Shown here: positions 35,015-45,003 of the stretch, in pieces
Position numbering within the stretch: position 1 is the stretch's first letter
Layout of the letters: each line of letters starts with the position of its first letter
NCBI GenBank assembly: GCA_016844945.1
Contig: JAERTJ010000045.1
Coordinates: 1 to 58,405 of the forward strand
Reading direction: 5' to 3'
Source of the DNA: Fidelibacterota bacterium
GTDB lineage: Bacteria > Fidelibacterota > UBA8477 > JABMPR01
Length of the DNA: 58,405 nt
Position numbers and translations under genes: made by a program
The notes under the pieces: model-generated
Databases searched by the model: none
What the model saw: the letters and a program-made list of their open reading frames with translations, nothing else
What the model was told of the DNA's origin: nothing

Positions 35015-36449
35015 AATACTGATCCTGGTGGTTAGCCTGTTGCTGGTCAGTGGGGGATTTGGGGATGCACAAGAACTAAGCCTGGATAAGGCTATCGGGT
35101 TGGCATTGGAAAACAATGTGAACATGCAAAATGCCAAAGAAGATCTTGCCAAAGCTAAGGCTCAACGCAAGGAAGCATTTTCTTCAGCCCTACCTGTTGT
35201 TTCAGCCATTGGTCAAGTCTCACACAGTTTCTCAATCGCTGCCCAACCTATGTCATTCCCTATTCCATTTGGAGTTTTGGATGCGGGTGGCAATCCTGTC
35301 TTTCTAGGTGATAATGAGAACCCTGGATCTCGAATCCCATATCTTGATGAGTATGGGAATCCAGTCCCCGGACAATTCCTACAAGAAACCGGAATTATTC
35401 CAGTTCCCATGGAGCTGGCATTTGGTTCAGACAATATGATGGTCTATGGGCTCAATTTAACTCAGCCCCTGTTTGAAGGTCGTGTCATTGCAGCCATTCG
35501 TGGAGCCAATGTGTATGGTGATCTTGCAGAATCTGCAGCTGAAGTCACACGCTTGTCCGTCATTGAGAATACAAAGAAAGCGTTCTATGGTGTGCTCCTC
35601 GCAGATAAAATGATTTCTGTTATGGAAAACTCTCTGGAAGTCATGCAACGTAATCTATCAAACGCACAAGCCCTGTATGAACAGGGTAAAACTGCAGAGT
35701 TTGACGTGATCCGCGCAGATGTCCAGGTAGCGAACCAGACAACTATGGTGAGTAACGCGCGCAAGATGAGGGAATTAGCTTACGCAGGACTCAAACGAAG
35801 CTGTGGGTTGCAGATTCAGCAGGAGATTGTTATCAACGGTCAACTTGCTGTTGAGACGGTGACTGATCTGGACCTGAAGAAACTGGAAGCCGAGATGTTT
35901 TCCAGACAACCCCTCCTCACTCAGATGAATGCTAATGTACGTCTCATGAAGGAAAACATCCTCATGGTGAAAGCTGAGTTCATGCCTTCCATAGCCCTCA
36001 CTGGATCCTATCAACAAATGAAATCCTTCAATGATGATGGCTTTGACGATGCTGATTTCAATGAATCCTCATCCCTGGCAGTGGGTTTTAACATGCCCAT
36101 TTTTAACGGATTTGGTTCGACTGCTCGCGTTCAGAAAGCCAAGGCAGATCATCGAAAATCTCAATATCAGGAACAGGATATTAAAGAGAACTTACTCCTG
36201 GAGTTGAAAAGTATTTACCTCAGTATTAAAGAATCTTCAAGAAAAATTGAAGCAGGATTGAAGGGGGTTGAACAAGCTCGTAAAGGAATTGATATGGCCC
36301 AACGACTCTATCAGGAAGGCATGGTCAGTCAGTTGCAAGTATTGGATGCCCAGAGTGCCAGCGATCAAGCTGAACTAGGACTTTATCAAGCATATTTTGA
36401 ATATAACAGTGCCCGTGCATCGCTGTCGCGCGCACTTGGAGAAGAATAA
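35004..36449 (+). CDS. TolC-like outer membrane efflux protein
   Basis: This 481-residue outer membrane channel has a signal peptide (to about 23, ending G-D-A), then two helical-repeat halves typical of the OEP family: A-L-E-N-N-V-N-M-Q-N-A and, in the second half, A-S-D-Q-A-E-L-G-L-Y-Q-A. Residues about 70-140 are a Pro/Gly-rich insert near the N-terminus. It forms the exit duct for the adaptor and RND pump encoded next. It overlaps the TetR gene at its start and the adaptor gene at its stop (TAATG). Confidence 0.9.
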   Translation: MQNKILILVVSLLLVSGGFGDAQELSLDKAIGLALENNVNMQNAKEDLAKAKAQRKEAFSSALPVVSAIGQVSHSFSIAAQPMSFPIPFGVLDAGGNPVFLGDNENPGSRIPYLDEYGNPVPGQFLQETGIIPVPMELAFGSDNMMVYGLNLTQPLFEGRVIAAIRGANVYGDLAESAAEVTRLSVIENTKKAFYGVLLADKMISVMENSLEVMQRNLSNAQALYEQGKTAEFDVIRADVQVANQTTMVSNARKMRELAYAGLKRSCGLQIQQEIVINGQLAVETVTDLDLKKLEAEMFSRQPLLTQMNANVRLMKENILMVKAEFMPSIALTGSYQQMKSFNDDGFDDADFNESSSLAVGFNMPIFNGFGSTARVQKAKADHRKSQYQEQDIKENLLLELKSIYLSIKESSRKIEAGLKGVEQARKGIDMAQRLYQEGMVSQLQVLDAQSASDQAELGLYQAYFEYNSARASLSRALGEE

Positions 36450-37507
36450 TGAAAATCCGAAACATTTACAGATTAATCCTTTCACTCATCATCTCAGGTT
36501 TGGTCCTGGTCACTTGTAGCTCAAATGGTGAGACCGAAGAAAAGACTGAAGTTGTCGAAGCCAAAGTACCCGTTGCCCTGGATTCTGTTAAGTACCAACC
36601 TTTCCAGATTGATTTCCATAGCATTGGTCGAGTCGTTTCGGAAAATCAGGTGAACCTATTGTTTCAATCCGCCGGTCAAGTTGATTCCATCTGGGTCAAT
36701 GTAGGTGATTATGTCACCAAAGATCAACGATTGGCCAGCATAGAAACTGATGTGTACAAAACCATGTTTGCACAGGCCAAATCCATGTACGAGAAAGCCC
36801 AGCGCGACCTGGAGAGCTCTAAGGAATTGTTCAACTCAAAAGTGATCTCATCAGATCAGTTTGAAATGGCTCGAATTGGTCTGGATAACGCCAGGGCTGC
36901 TTTTACTCAGGCTAAAAATTCAATGGACAATACGTATTTACGGGCACCCTTTAGTGGTTGGATCGTTGTTAAGAACTTGAATATTGGAGATCTGGTGGCT
37001 CCAGGTGGCGCTATGCAACCCCCGCTTGTGCTGGCTGACATGGAACATCTGAAAATTATTATTCCCGTACCTGAAGCTCGGATTGGTCAGATTAAAAATG
37101 GTCAGTTCGCCCAGATAAAGTTTAAAACTTTTCCCGATCGCGTTTTCGAAGGGGCTGTCCTGCGGATTGGCATGTCACCTAAAAACTTCTCAAACAACTT
37201 CGATGTTGAAGTGAGAATGGCTGGCAATATGAGAGGAATGAGACTAGGACTGGTAGCAGATGTAAGAATTGTATTAGAATATTTTGATGAAGCTCTGGTC
37301 CTGCCACTCAAGCTCATTCAGGATGATGGGATTGCACAATTTGTATACACCGAGGAAGAGGGACGTGCCGTACGCAAAGAAGTGGAAATTCAGGCGCTCT
37401 CTGGATCACAGGTATATGTAAAAGCAGAAGTTGCTCCTGGTGATGTCCTTATCGTAAGAGGACATACTGATGTGAAAGATGGAACCCTTCTTGACATTGT
37501 TGAATAG
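36449..37507 (+). CDS. RND efflux periplasmic adaptor (membrane fusion lipoprotein)
   Basis: This 352-residue HlyD/AcrA-type adaptor has an N-terminal export signal with L-V-T-C-S at about 22-26, compatible with a lipid-modified Cys. Next come a lipoyl-like half (V-D-S-I-W-V-N-V-G-D-Y-V), an alpha-hairpin with S-K-E-L-F-N-S-K-V-I-S, the returning half L-R-A-P-F-S-G-W-I-V and beta-barrel/membrane-proximal domains. It couples the RND pump to the TolC-like channel. It overlaps the TolC-like gene by one base and lies 14 bp before the pump gene. Confidence 0.9.
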   Translation: MKIRNIYRLILSLIISGLVLVTCSSNGETEEKTEVVEAKVPVALDSVKYQPFQIDFHSIGRVVSENQVNLLFQSAGQVDSIWVNVGDYVTKDQRLASIETDVYKTMFAQAKSMYEKAQRDLESSKELFNSKVISSDQFEMARIGLDNARAAFTQAKNSMDNTYLRAPFSGWIVVKNLNIGDLVAPGGAMQPPLVLADMEHLKIIIPVPEARIGQIKNGQFAQIKFKTFPDRVFEGAVLRIGMSPKNFSNNFDVEVRMAGNMRGMRLGLVADVRIVLEYFDEALVLPLKLIQDDGIAQFVYTEEEGRAVRKEVEIQALSGSQVYVKAEVAPGDVLIVRGHTDVKDGTLLDIVE

Positions 37508-37521
37508 GGAAGGATGACCAA

Positions 37522-40500
37522 ATGAAAATTTCAAAACAGGCTATCAATCATCCCAGGAGTGTCATATTTGCTGCTCTGGGAATCTTTATCGCCAGTATCT
37601 CAGCATATTTGACATTGCCTCTGGAGCTGGTGCCAGATATAGAAATCCCATATGCTTTTGTATCGGGTACATATATCGGTGCTGCCCCATCAGAGGTGGA
37701 AACAGAAGTCATCAAACCCATCGAGGAAAAGCTGGCACAACTCCAGGACGTAGATGAGATCACGGGTTATGCCATGCAAAATGTTGGTTTCATCACCATA
37801 AAATTCTCAGCTGATGCAGACCTGGAAAGCAGCATCGACGCTCTCAAGGAGAAGGTAAATGAAGCCATCCCAGAGTTGAGTGATGACGTAGAAAATGTAA
37901 CGGTTAAGGATATCGATTTTGCAGACACGCCCATCAGTATCCTGAATATATATGGGGATTTTACCCCCCATGCGCTTCGAACCCAGGCAGAACTTGTAAA
38001 AGATCAACTGACCCGCGTATCTGGTGTCAATCAGGTCGAGATGTTTGGTGGAGAGGAACGAGAAATTGCCATTGAGCTGGATCCAGCATTGCTTCTGGCC
38101 AATAACCTTAGTATTCCTCAAGTGCTTATGGCTCTAAAAAGGAGCAATCTGAATTACCCGGGTGGTACAGTCAAACTCAAGGGACAGGATATTTTTGTCA
38201 GAACGGTGGGTAAATACACAGAAATTTATGACATTGAGAACACCATTCTTGGTGTGGATGCTAGCGGTAATGTGAAGCGAATTCGCGATGTTGGAACCAT
38301 TCACGATGGCTATGAAACTCCCAGTAGTTATTCACGGTATCAAAAGCAGAACAGTATCACACTCCTCATTTCAAAACGACCGGGTGCTCACATTGTGGAA
38401 GCCACAGAACAGATTGAGGCTGTCGTGGATGAACTGGCAGAGAAATTTCCCAAGGGCATGGAATATGCCTACACAGCAAGACAGGCTACAGATATTGAGA
38501 AGCAGAATAGTCAGCTAAACCAGAACGCAGCCTGGGGAATCTTGTTTGTCATTATCGTACTTTTTGCGGGTATAGGTTTTAAGAATGCGCTCATCGTTTC
38601 GATTGCCTTGCCTTTCGCACTCATGTCATCATTCCCATTGATGTATGTTTTTGATCTTGCCAGAACCGGAATATCCATGTTCGGGTTGATCATTGTGCTC
38701 GGTATTGTGGTTGATGGTGCAATTATCGTCGCTGAAGCCACCTATCGCCATATGGAAGAGGGCTTATCCCGCAAAGATGCCTCCATCCAGGCTCTGGATG
38801 AAGTAGGTGTTCCCATCATGACATCCGTACTGACCACTATGGTGGCTTTTGCTCCCATCATCTATATGTCAGGAACCATGGGGCAATTTTTATCGGTCAT
38901 TCCCAAGGTTGTCATCTTTACTCTGGTCGGAGCCTTTCTGGCTGACCACTTTCTGATCCCTGTTCTGGCATCCAAAATGATGATGGTCACCAAGCGGGCA
39001 GGAATGCTGAGTGGAGAGTGGATAGGAAAGCGTTTTTATACTCGCATGGTGTCCTGGGCATTGAGTCATCGCTTCATTGTTGTAGTTGGTATTACCCTGG
39101 TCTTTTTCATGTCAATTGCTGTGGTGGGAATTTCAGCTGTGAGTGATGTTAAACTGGTGAAACTCCAGATTTTCCCAAAGGTACCAAAACCAAGAATTAT
39201 CCTCGATATAAATACACCAGCAGGCTCCCAACTTGAATACACCAACGAAGTCGTTCAGGAAATAGAAGATTATCTGCTGTCATTTCCAGAAGTTGATAGG
39301 ATTGTTTCTACCGTAGGAGAGAGCGGTGTACAGAATGTTCGTCTTGCTCAAGGAGGCGGCAAAGGATCCGAAATTGCTCAGATAAATGTCGATCTGGTTG
39401 AAACAGAAAATCGTGATAAATCAGTAGAAGAGCTGATAGAAATCATGGAAGCGAAACTATCTCGTACACCAGGCGTAGGTATCCTCATCCAGACTATCAT
39501 TGAAGGTCCACCTATTGCTACCAATGTGGTGATTGATGTCAGTGGGGATGATTTGGAAGCCATTGGTTTTGTTGCAGAGCAGGTCAAACGTGATCTGGCA
39601 ACCATCGATGGAGCACTGAATGTAGAATCTAGTCTAGGGGTTCGACGCACCGAATTTCAGGCCCATGTTGATCATGATCGAGCAGCCAGTTACGGTCTTT
39701 CCAGTCAGGAAATTAGTAATACACTGGCAACGGCAATGATTGGTCTGGAAGCCACAACCTATTCAGATGGACTTGAAGATATCCCCGTGGTGATCCGTCT
39801 GGAAACAGATGGGGATGATGCAGTAGACGCTATCCGTAACTTAAACATTATGAATCAAATGGGACAAATGGTTCCCTTTGAAAATGTTGCCACACTCGAA
39901 GTGGGCAGTAGCGAGACATTGATCAAGCATAAGGACTTCAAACGCAATATTTCCGTAACCTGTGATCTGGCAAAAGGCGTTGATGCCACAGATATTCGCA
40001 GACATATGGATCCATATCTGGCAGCCCTTGCAGTACCCAATGGTGTTACCGTTGAATATGGTGGTATTGAAGATGAAGCTTCAGAGTCTTTTGCAAGTCT
40101 TGGTCGCGCCATGATGATTGGATTCATTGTCATCATGATCATTCTCAGCGCTCAATTTCAATCGATGAAACAACCATTTATTATCGGTCTTGCCATCCCA
40201 CTTTCATTTATTGGTGTGATCTTCGGGCTCATGGTAACTCGGGTTCCTTTTGGTATTATGGCATTCTTTGGAGTGGTCGCACTCATGGGGGTAGTGGTGA
40301 ATGATGCCATTGTGCTCATCGCCTATGTAAATGATCTCAGGCGAAAAGGGATGCGTGTACGAGAAGCCTTAATCAAGGCAGGTCGTAATCGATTGCGTCC
40401 CATTATTCTGACAACTGTAACGACATTAGCCGGTATGATTCCACTGAGCTTAAATCTTGCTGGTGGTGCTGAATATTGGAGACCCCTGGCTGTAAGTCTC

Positions 40501-40608
40501 ATCTTTGGATTGGCAGTGTCATCCTTTCTAACGCTTATCGTTGTTCCAGTTCTGTACTCGATTATTGAGAGCCGTGCTGAACGCAAGAAATTGGGACCGG
40601 CCGCATAA
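37522..40608 (+). CDS. RND efflux transporter permease (AcrB/HAE-1-like)
   Basis: This 1028-residue inner-membrane pump has two six-helix halves, each with a large periplasmic loop. TM4 carries I-V-V-D-G-A-I-I-V-A-E, where AcrB has two adjacent Asp; the second is Gly here. The TM10 region is V-V-N-D-A-I-V-L, without the AcrB Lys. The proton relay thus differs from AcrB but resembles other RND branches. Size and the R-A-M-M-I-G-F-I / R-L-R-P-I-I-L-T-T segments are typical. It is the last gene of the TetR-TolC-MFP-RND operon. The substrate (drugs, bile-like or lipid compounds) cannot be told. Confidence 0.92.
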   Translation: MKISKQAINHPRSVIFAALGIFIASISAYLTLPLELVPDIEIPYAFVSGTYIGAAPSEVETEVIKPIEEKLAQLQDVDEITGYAMQNVGFITIKFSADADLESSIDALKEKVNEAIPELSDDVENVTVKDIDFADTPISILNIYGDFTPHALRTQAELVKDQLTRVSGVNQVEMFGGEEREIAIELDPALLLANNLSIPQVLMALKRSNLNYPGGTVKLKGQDIFVRTVGKYTEIYDIENTILGVDASGNVKRIRDVGTIHDGYETPSSYSRYQKQNSITLLISKRPGAHIVEATEQIEAVVDELAEKFPKGMEYAYTARQATDIEKQNSQLNQNAAWGILFVIIVLFAGIGFKNALIVSIALPFALMSSFPLMYVFDLARTGISMFGLIIVLGIVVDGAIIVAEATYRHMEEGLSRKDASIQALDEVGVPIMTSVLTTMVAFAPIIYMSGTMGQFLSVIPKVVIFTLVGAFLADHFLIPVLASKMMMVTKRAGMLSGEWIGKRFYTRMVSWALSHRFIVVVGITLVFFMSIAVVGISAVSDVKLVKLQIFPKVPKPRIILDINTPAGSQLEYTNEVVQEIEDYLLSFPEVDRIVSTVGESGVQNVRLAQGGGKGSEIAQINVDLVETENRDKSVEELIEIMEAKLSRTPGVGILIQTIIEGPPIATNVVIDVSGDDLEAIGFVAEQVKRDLATIDGALNVESSLGVRRTEFQAHVDHDRAASYGLSSQEISNTLATAMIGLEATTYSDGLEDIPVVIRLETDGDDAVDAIRNLNIMNQMGQMVPFENVATLEVGSSETLIKHKDFKRNISVTCDLAKGVDATDIRRHMDPYLAALAVPNGVTVEYGGIEDEASESFASLGRAMMIGFIVIMIILSAQFQSMKQPFIIGLAIPLSFIGVIFGLMVTRVPFGIMAFFGVVALMGVVVNDAIVLIAYVNDLRRKGMRVREALIKAGRNRLRPIILTTVTTLAGMIPLSLNLAGGAEYWRPLAVSLIFGLAVSSFLTLIVVPVLYSIIESRAERKKLGPAA

Positions 40609-40647
40609 GCAGGCACAATTTTATCTGAGTTAGTTAACAATTGCTTT

Positions 40648-40686
40648 ACGAATGGCTTTGTCGTAGCACAAAGCCATTCGTTTTTC
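40648..40686 (+). terminator. Rho-independent terminator of the efflux operon
   Basis: ACGAATGGCTTTG (40648-40660) pairs perfectly with CAAAGCCATTCGT (40669-40681) around an 8-nt loop, followed by TTTT. It separates the efflux operon from the selenoprotein candidate. Confidence 0.92.
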
Positions 40687-40740
40687 TATGTTATAAAGCA
40701 CTGATGGAGTGTACAAATTTTTAACGATCGTGGAGAGATT

Positions 40741-43347
40741 ATGATTAAAAACAGACTGACAGCAGTATTGATGGTACTACTCGCTCTTTTTGCCCTGGGA
40801 CATACGGCTGAAAGATTGGTACTGGCAGAATATTTTACAAACGCTGGCTGACCTTCCTGCGGCCCTACAGGGGCTCAGTTGGACGTGTTCCAACAAAACA
40901 ACCCTACAACACATACACAAATTAACTACCACATGTCATGGCCAGGCACTGACCCTTACTACAACTACAATAGTGATGACGGGAATGCCAGAAGAAGCTA
41001 TTATGACTTGAATTGGGTGCCCTACATGTGTATTGATGGTGAAAATGATGAGAATTCTGCTACTGCATGGCAAACTCATATTCTAAGTAATGCTTCCACA
41101 ACATCACCGCTCGGTATTTCTATGGCAGGTAATTTTGATTATCAAAGCGGAAATGGAAGTGTGGTAGTCACCCTCGATCCCGAAACAGGTGTGACAGGTA
41201 ACTATACCTTGCAAGTTGTCCTGGTTCAGGACGGTCTGTATTACATGGGATCCAATGGATATCCTGATCATGAAAATGTCATGCGAGATATGTTTCCAAG
41301 TTCATCGGGTACAAGTATCTCACTGGTAGATGGTGTTCAATTTACCGAAACAGTGGCATTTGCAGTTCCAGAAAACTTAGTTCTGGATGACTGTCGCCTT
41401 GTTGTCTTTGTTCAGGCATCAAATCATGATGTCCTCAATGCCACGACAGCTTATGTAAGTGAGATTGCACCACTCAATATCCCAAACCTCACGGCTACTA
41501 ATACAAATCTTACCATTATTGGTGACGATGGAGATGGTACTTTAAATCCTGGAGAGGCTGCTGAATATGCAGTCACCGTAGCCAATAATTGTGAATTTGT
41601 GAGCGCCTTTGATGTCACTGGATATTTGTCCTCATCGAATCCCTATATTACTATTACTGATAGTGTAGGTGTATATGACATGATTGTTTCATGCGATGTG
41701 GTCACCAACTTTTCTGATAAGTTTGGTTTTTCAGTTTCTGAGGATGCTCCAGATATCTCGGAATTTGATTTTAACCTGAGATTGGTTGCAAATCAAAGCA
41801 CTGAAGTTCCATATGAAACAAATGTCCCGCTTACTATAAATATTGATCTGTTTCAGCTCAATTTCCCCATACCTCTTTCCCAGCCTGTCATGAGCGGTAA
41901 CGCTGTTGTGGATCTCGACGGTGATGGCGAAAATGAAATTGTGGTCACAGGAACCGATAGCCTCGTCCATGTCTATACATTGGATGGAACTGAGCTAGCC
42001 GGTTTTCCCTTTACCACAGGTAATTGGATTGTTGGTTCTCCAGCTGTTGCCGATATTGACAACGATGGAGATCTGGAGATTGTCACAACTTCCAGAGACC
42101 GCAAGATATACGTGATCCAACATGATGGGTCAGGTACTGACATTATGACAGCTTCACACTATCTATTGGGATCTCCTGCTCTAGATGATCTCGATGGTGA
42201 CGGCGATCTTGAAATTGTTGCCACCAGTTATGGCTATGAAGTACTGGCTGTCCATCATGATGGAACTGCGGTGACTGGATTTCCTGTCCTGATAGATGGG
42301 GAGAGGATGTCTAGCTCACCTGCTATTGCTGATCTGGATGGTGATGGCTCAAAAGACATTATCGTTGGAACCTGGGGAGACAATCTCTACGCATATAGTG
42401 CAAGTGGCGTGATCCTCACAGGCTTCCCTGTCGATATGATCACCAATGCTGCAGCTGCTCCAGTAGTCGCTGATATTGATAACAACGGTTCTCTGGAAAT
42501 CTTGCTCGGTCAAGATGGTGGAATTTTTCACGCTCTCTCCAATACTGGAACCACACTATGGACAAGCCAATTGAGCTCGGCCAGCATCAGAACATCTGCT
42601 GCCGTATGTGATTTTGACGGAGATGGTTTCATGGAGACAGTCTATACAAGTCTGGATGGATCCATTAATGTTGTTGATTATGAAGGTAATTCATTAGCGG
42701 GTTGGCCACAGAGTTTAGGTGCGCCATGTTACAGCTCACCAGTGATTGCTGATCTGGACGGTGACAATATTCCTGAAATTGTTGTGGGAGCCAATACCTG
42801 GATGTTGTCTGCTTTTTATCTGGATGGATCATCCATCGATCTATTTCCACTTGAACTGGAAGGTCCTGTACGCGGTACACCAACAGTTGCCGATATCAGC
42901 CAGGACGGCACCATGGAACTAGCAGTAGGATCAGATGGTGGATTTTTTGTTGTTAACCTGAAATCACTCTCTGAGAATGGTCCAAACTGGTCAACAGCAC
43001 GTGGAAATAATCAGCGTACAGGGTTTTATAAAAACTGGGTCGTAAGTGTTGACAATACAGTCGTTCCAGAGGCTTTATCACTGAAACAAAACTATCCAAA
43101 TCCATTTAACCCCACCACTACCATTGAATTCGGTGTTCCAACTCATGGTCCGGTGACCCTGACGATTTACGATGTCATGGGTCATGAAGTCACCCAATTA
43201 GTAGATTCAGAGTTCGCACCGGGTACCTATTCATTCCGGTGGAATGGCATTGATAAAAACGCCAAACAGGTTGATTCAGGTCTGTACTTTGCCCGGATTA
43301 ATGCTTCAGGCGTAGAACAAATAGTAAAAATGATGTTGCTCAAATAA
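40741..43347 (+). CDS. Candidate secreted selenoprotein: Omp28/thioredoxin-like domain with UGA-encoded Sec, FG-GAP repeats and sorting tail
   Basis: From ATG 40741 the frame runs through one TGA (40849-40851, residue 37) to 43347, giving 868 residues if read as Sec. A signal peptide (~1-22) leads straight into L-A-E-Y-F-T-N-A-G-[UGA]-P-S-C-G-P-T-G, a thioredoxin beta1-alpha1 with a UxxC redox motif in place of CxxC, as in Omp28-type proteins (E-F-T-G-x-x-C-x-x-C). A SECIS-like hairpin follows the TGA. Then come a beta domain, a CARDB-like domain (~245-365), FG-GAP/VCBS-type repeats (D-L-D-G-D-G, ~380-745) and a YPNPFN tail from ~780. A start after the TGA (TTG 40879) would lose both the signal peptide and the active site. 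It probably acts in extracytoplasmic thiol/selenol redox chemistry. Confidence 0.8.
40849..40882 (+). promoter_or_regulatory. SECIS-like hairpin directly after the in-frame UGA
   Basis: Downstream of TGA (40849-40851), CTG (40857-40859) and GGCCC (40861-40865) pair with GGGCT (40871-40875) and CAG (40876-40878). This gives 8 bp including one G.U, a single bulged C at 40860 and the 5-nt loop TACAG (40866-40870). CC at 40852-40853 can pair with GG at 40881-40882 below an internal loop. The apical loop lies about 15 nt after the UGA, near the position of bacterial SECIS loops such as that of E. coli fdhF. Confidence 0.6.
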
Positions 43348-43368
43348 CATCTGACACATAGATACTTC

Positions 43369-43402
43369 AAGGGGGCTGTCCAATGGATAGCCCCCTTTTT
43401 TT
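43369..43402 (+). terminator. Rho-independent terminator after the selenoprotein candidate
   Basis: AAGGGGGCTGTCC (43369-43381) pairs with GGATAGCCCCCTT (43385-43397, one G.U) around AAT, then a T run to 43402. Confidence 0.92.
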
Positions 43403-43507
43403 AATAATATCGAGCCTGAACAGAAATATTTGTTCAGGGCATGCCCAGATTATATTCTCCCAGAGTTATTCGAATCAAACCAATCCATATCAGCTGGGAG
43501 TACAGGC

Positions 43508-44995
43508 ATGGGATCAGCAAAGAAAACAGTAACTGGAAAAGCCCTTCTCGATAAAATCAGATCAGATTTTATAGGCTTGGATACGACCTACGAGAATATC
43601 GATGGACAGCATACCAGACGCATTTATATGGATTCCACTGCCAGTTCACTCATGCTGAGACCTGCCGCCAGTATTACTGCTGATTTCATGAATCACTACT
43701 CCAATACACACAGTAAAATGCATCATAGCGCCCATATCTCAACAGCAGCATATGAATGGGCTCATGAACGCGTATTGAGTTTTGTCGGTGCTGATCCTGA
43801 TGTTTATACCTGTTTTTTTACGGGGGCTGGCACAACGGCTGGAATCAATAGAATGGCACGTGTCTTTAGAGATGTCCACCCTGAAAAAGATACGGCAATC
43901 ATCTCCATCATGGAGCATCATTCTAACGATTTACCCCATCGGAAACATATGAAGCACGTTTATCATGTTCCTGTTGAAGGTCTGGATGAAAACAAGATGT
44001 GTATCAGCCTGCCAAAATTGGAAGAAGCCCTCATCAAAGGTAAAGGCAGGATCGCTTACGTGTCCATGACAGCTGTGAGCAATGTGACAGGAATTATTAA
44101 TCCCATTCATGAAATTGCCCGTATGGCTCATAAACATGGTGCCTTAGTCATGGTAGATGGCGCTCAAAGTGTTGCTCATTTACCCACCCAGATGTTTCAT
44201 CCTGATGACCCAGCATCGAGTATTGATGCATTGGTTTTTTCCGGACACAAAACTTACACACCAGGCTCCCCCGGTGTAGTGATTGCCCGTAAAGATCACC
44301 TGTTGGCAATCGAACCTGAAGAGGTCGGTGGTGGAATGGTAGACCGCGTTTTGGAAGATCGTTACCAGGTGAAAAATAGCTTCCCGGATAGGGAAGAAGC
44401 AGGAACACCAAATATCCCTGGCGCCATTGCTCTGGCAACGACCATTGAAATCCTGGACCGAATTGGTATGGATTTACTCATGGAAGAAGAAGATGAGGTC
44501 ATGATTTATGCCATTAAAGCCATGCGTGAAATCCCTGAGGTGATTGTCTATGGTGGCACAGATCTGGAATCTTGTCCCCGGGCAGCATCCATTTCCTTTA
44601 ATGTTAGAGGTCTGGATCACGGTCTTATCGCCGCTCTTCTAAATGATCGTTACAATATTGGTGTTCGCAATCAATGCTTTTGCGCACATCCCTATGTAAA
44701 AGAGATGATGGCTGATGACCTTCAGGAGGAATTTGGCATTATTGATTTTGGCAATATGAGTGATGAGTTTATGCGCAAAGCAGGGATGGTTAGGGCTAGC
44801 TTTGGTATCTACTCTACCCAGGAAGATGTGGATGCTCTCATTTTTGCATTGAAAGATATCATTCAAAATGCTGAAGAATACGGGTCAGATTATGAAGTCA
44901 ATGCAGACAATGACTACGAGCATAAGACCTACAGAATTGATCATGATGAAATTTTTTGTATCACCAATGCTCTGGATAAATATATCGCTGATTAA
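43508..44995 (+). CDS. Class V aminotransferase of the SufS/cysteine desulfurase-selenocysteine lyase type
   Basis: This 495-residue PLP enzyme has N-terminal Y-M-D-S-T-A-S-S, the V-D-G-A-Q-S-V-A-H PLP contact, F-S-G-H-K-T-Y with the Schiff-base Lys, and G-V-R-N-Q-C-F-C-A-H-P. The latter lies where SufS/CsdB enzymes keep the catalytic Cys of R-x-G-H-H-C-A-x-P. It would release sulfur or selenium from Cys/Sec, though other class V activities are possible. I chose ATG 43508 because GGGAG lies 7 bp upstream; the frame opens earlier at 43430. It is somewhat longer than SufS (~405), with a ~60-residue C-terminal addition. It follows the selenoprotein candidate, separated by a terminator. Confidence 0.8.
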   Translation: MGSAKKTVTGKALLDKIRSDFIGLDTTYENIDGQHTRRIYMDSTASSLMLRPAASITADFMNHYSNTHSKMHHSAHISTAAYEWAHERVLSFVGADPDVYTCFFTGAGTTAGINRMARVFRDVHPEKDTAIISIMEHHSNDLPHRKHMKHVYHVPVEGLDENKMCISLPKLEEALIKGKGRIAYVSMTAVSNVTGIINPIHEIARMAHKHGALVMVDGAQSVAHLPTQMFHPDDPASSIDALVFSGHKTYTPGSPGVVIARKDHLLAIEPEEVGGGMVDRVLEDRYQVKNSFPDREEAGTPNIPGAIALATTIEILDRIGMDLLMEEEDEVMIYAIKAMREIPEVIVYGGTDLESCPRAASISFNVRGLDHGLIAALLNDRYNIGVRNQCFCAHPYVKEMMADDLQEEFGIIDFGNMSDEFMRKAGMVRASFGIYSTQEDVDALIFALKDIIQNAEEYGSDYEVNADNDYEHKTYRIDHDEIFCITNALDKYIAD

Positions 44996-45003
44996 GTCTG
45001 AAT

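Noticed and set aside
40879..43347. Shorter reading of the selenoprotein candidate as an independent gene starting at TTG 40879
   Set aside because: It would lack a signal peptide and the redox motif although the protein ends in an export-dependent sorting tail. The coherent upstream signal peptide in the same frame is better explained by UGA readthrough.
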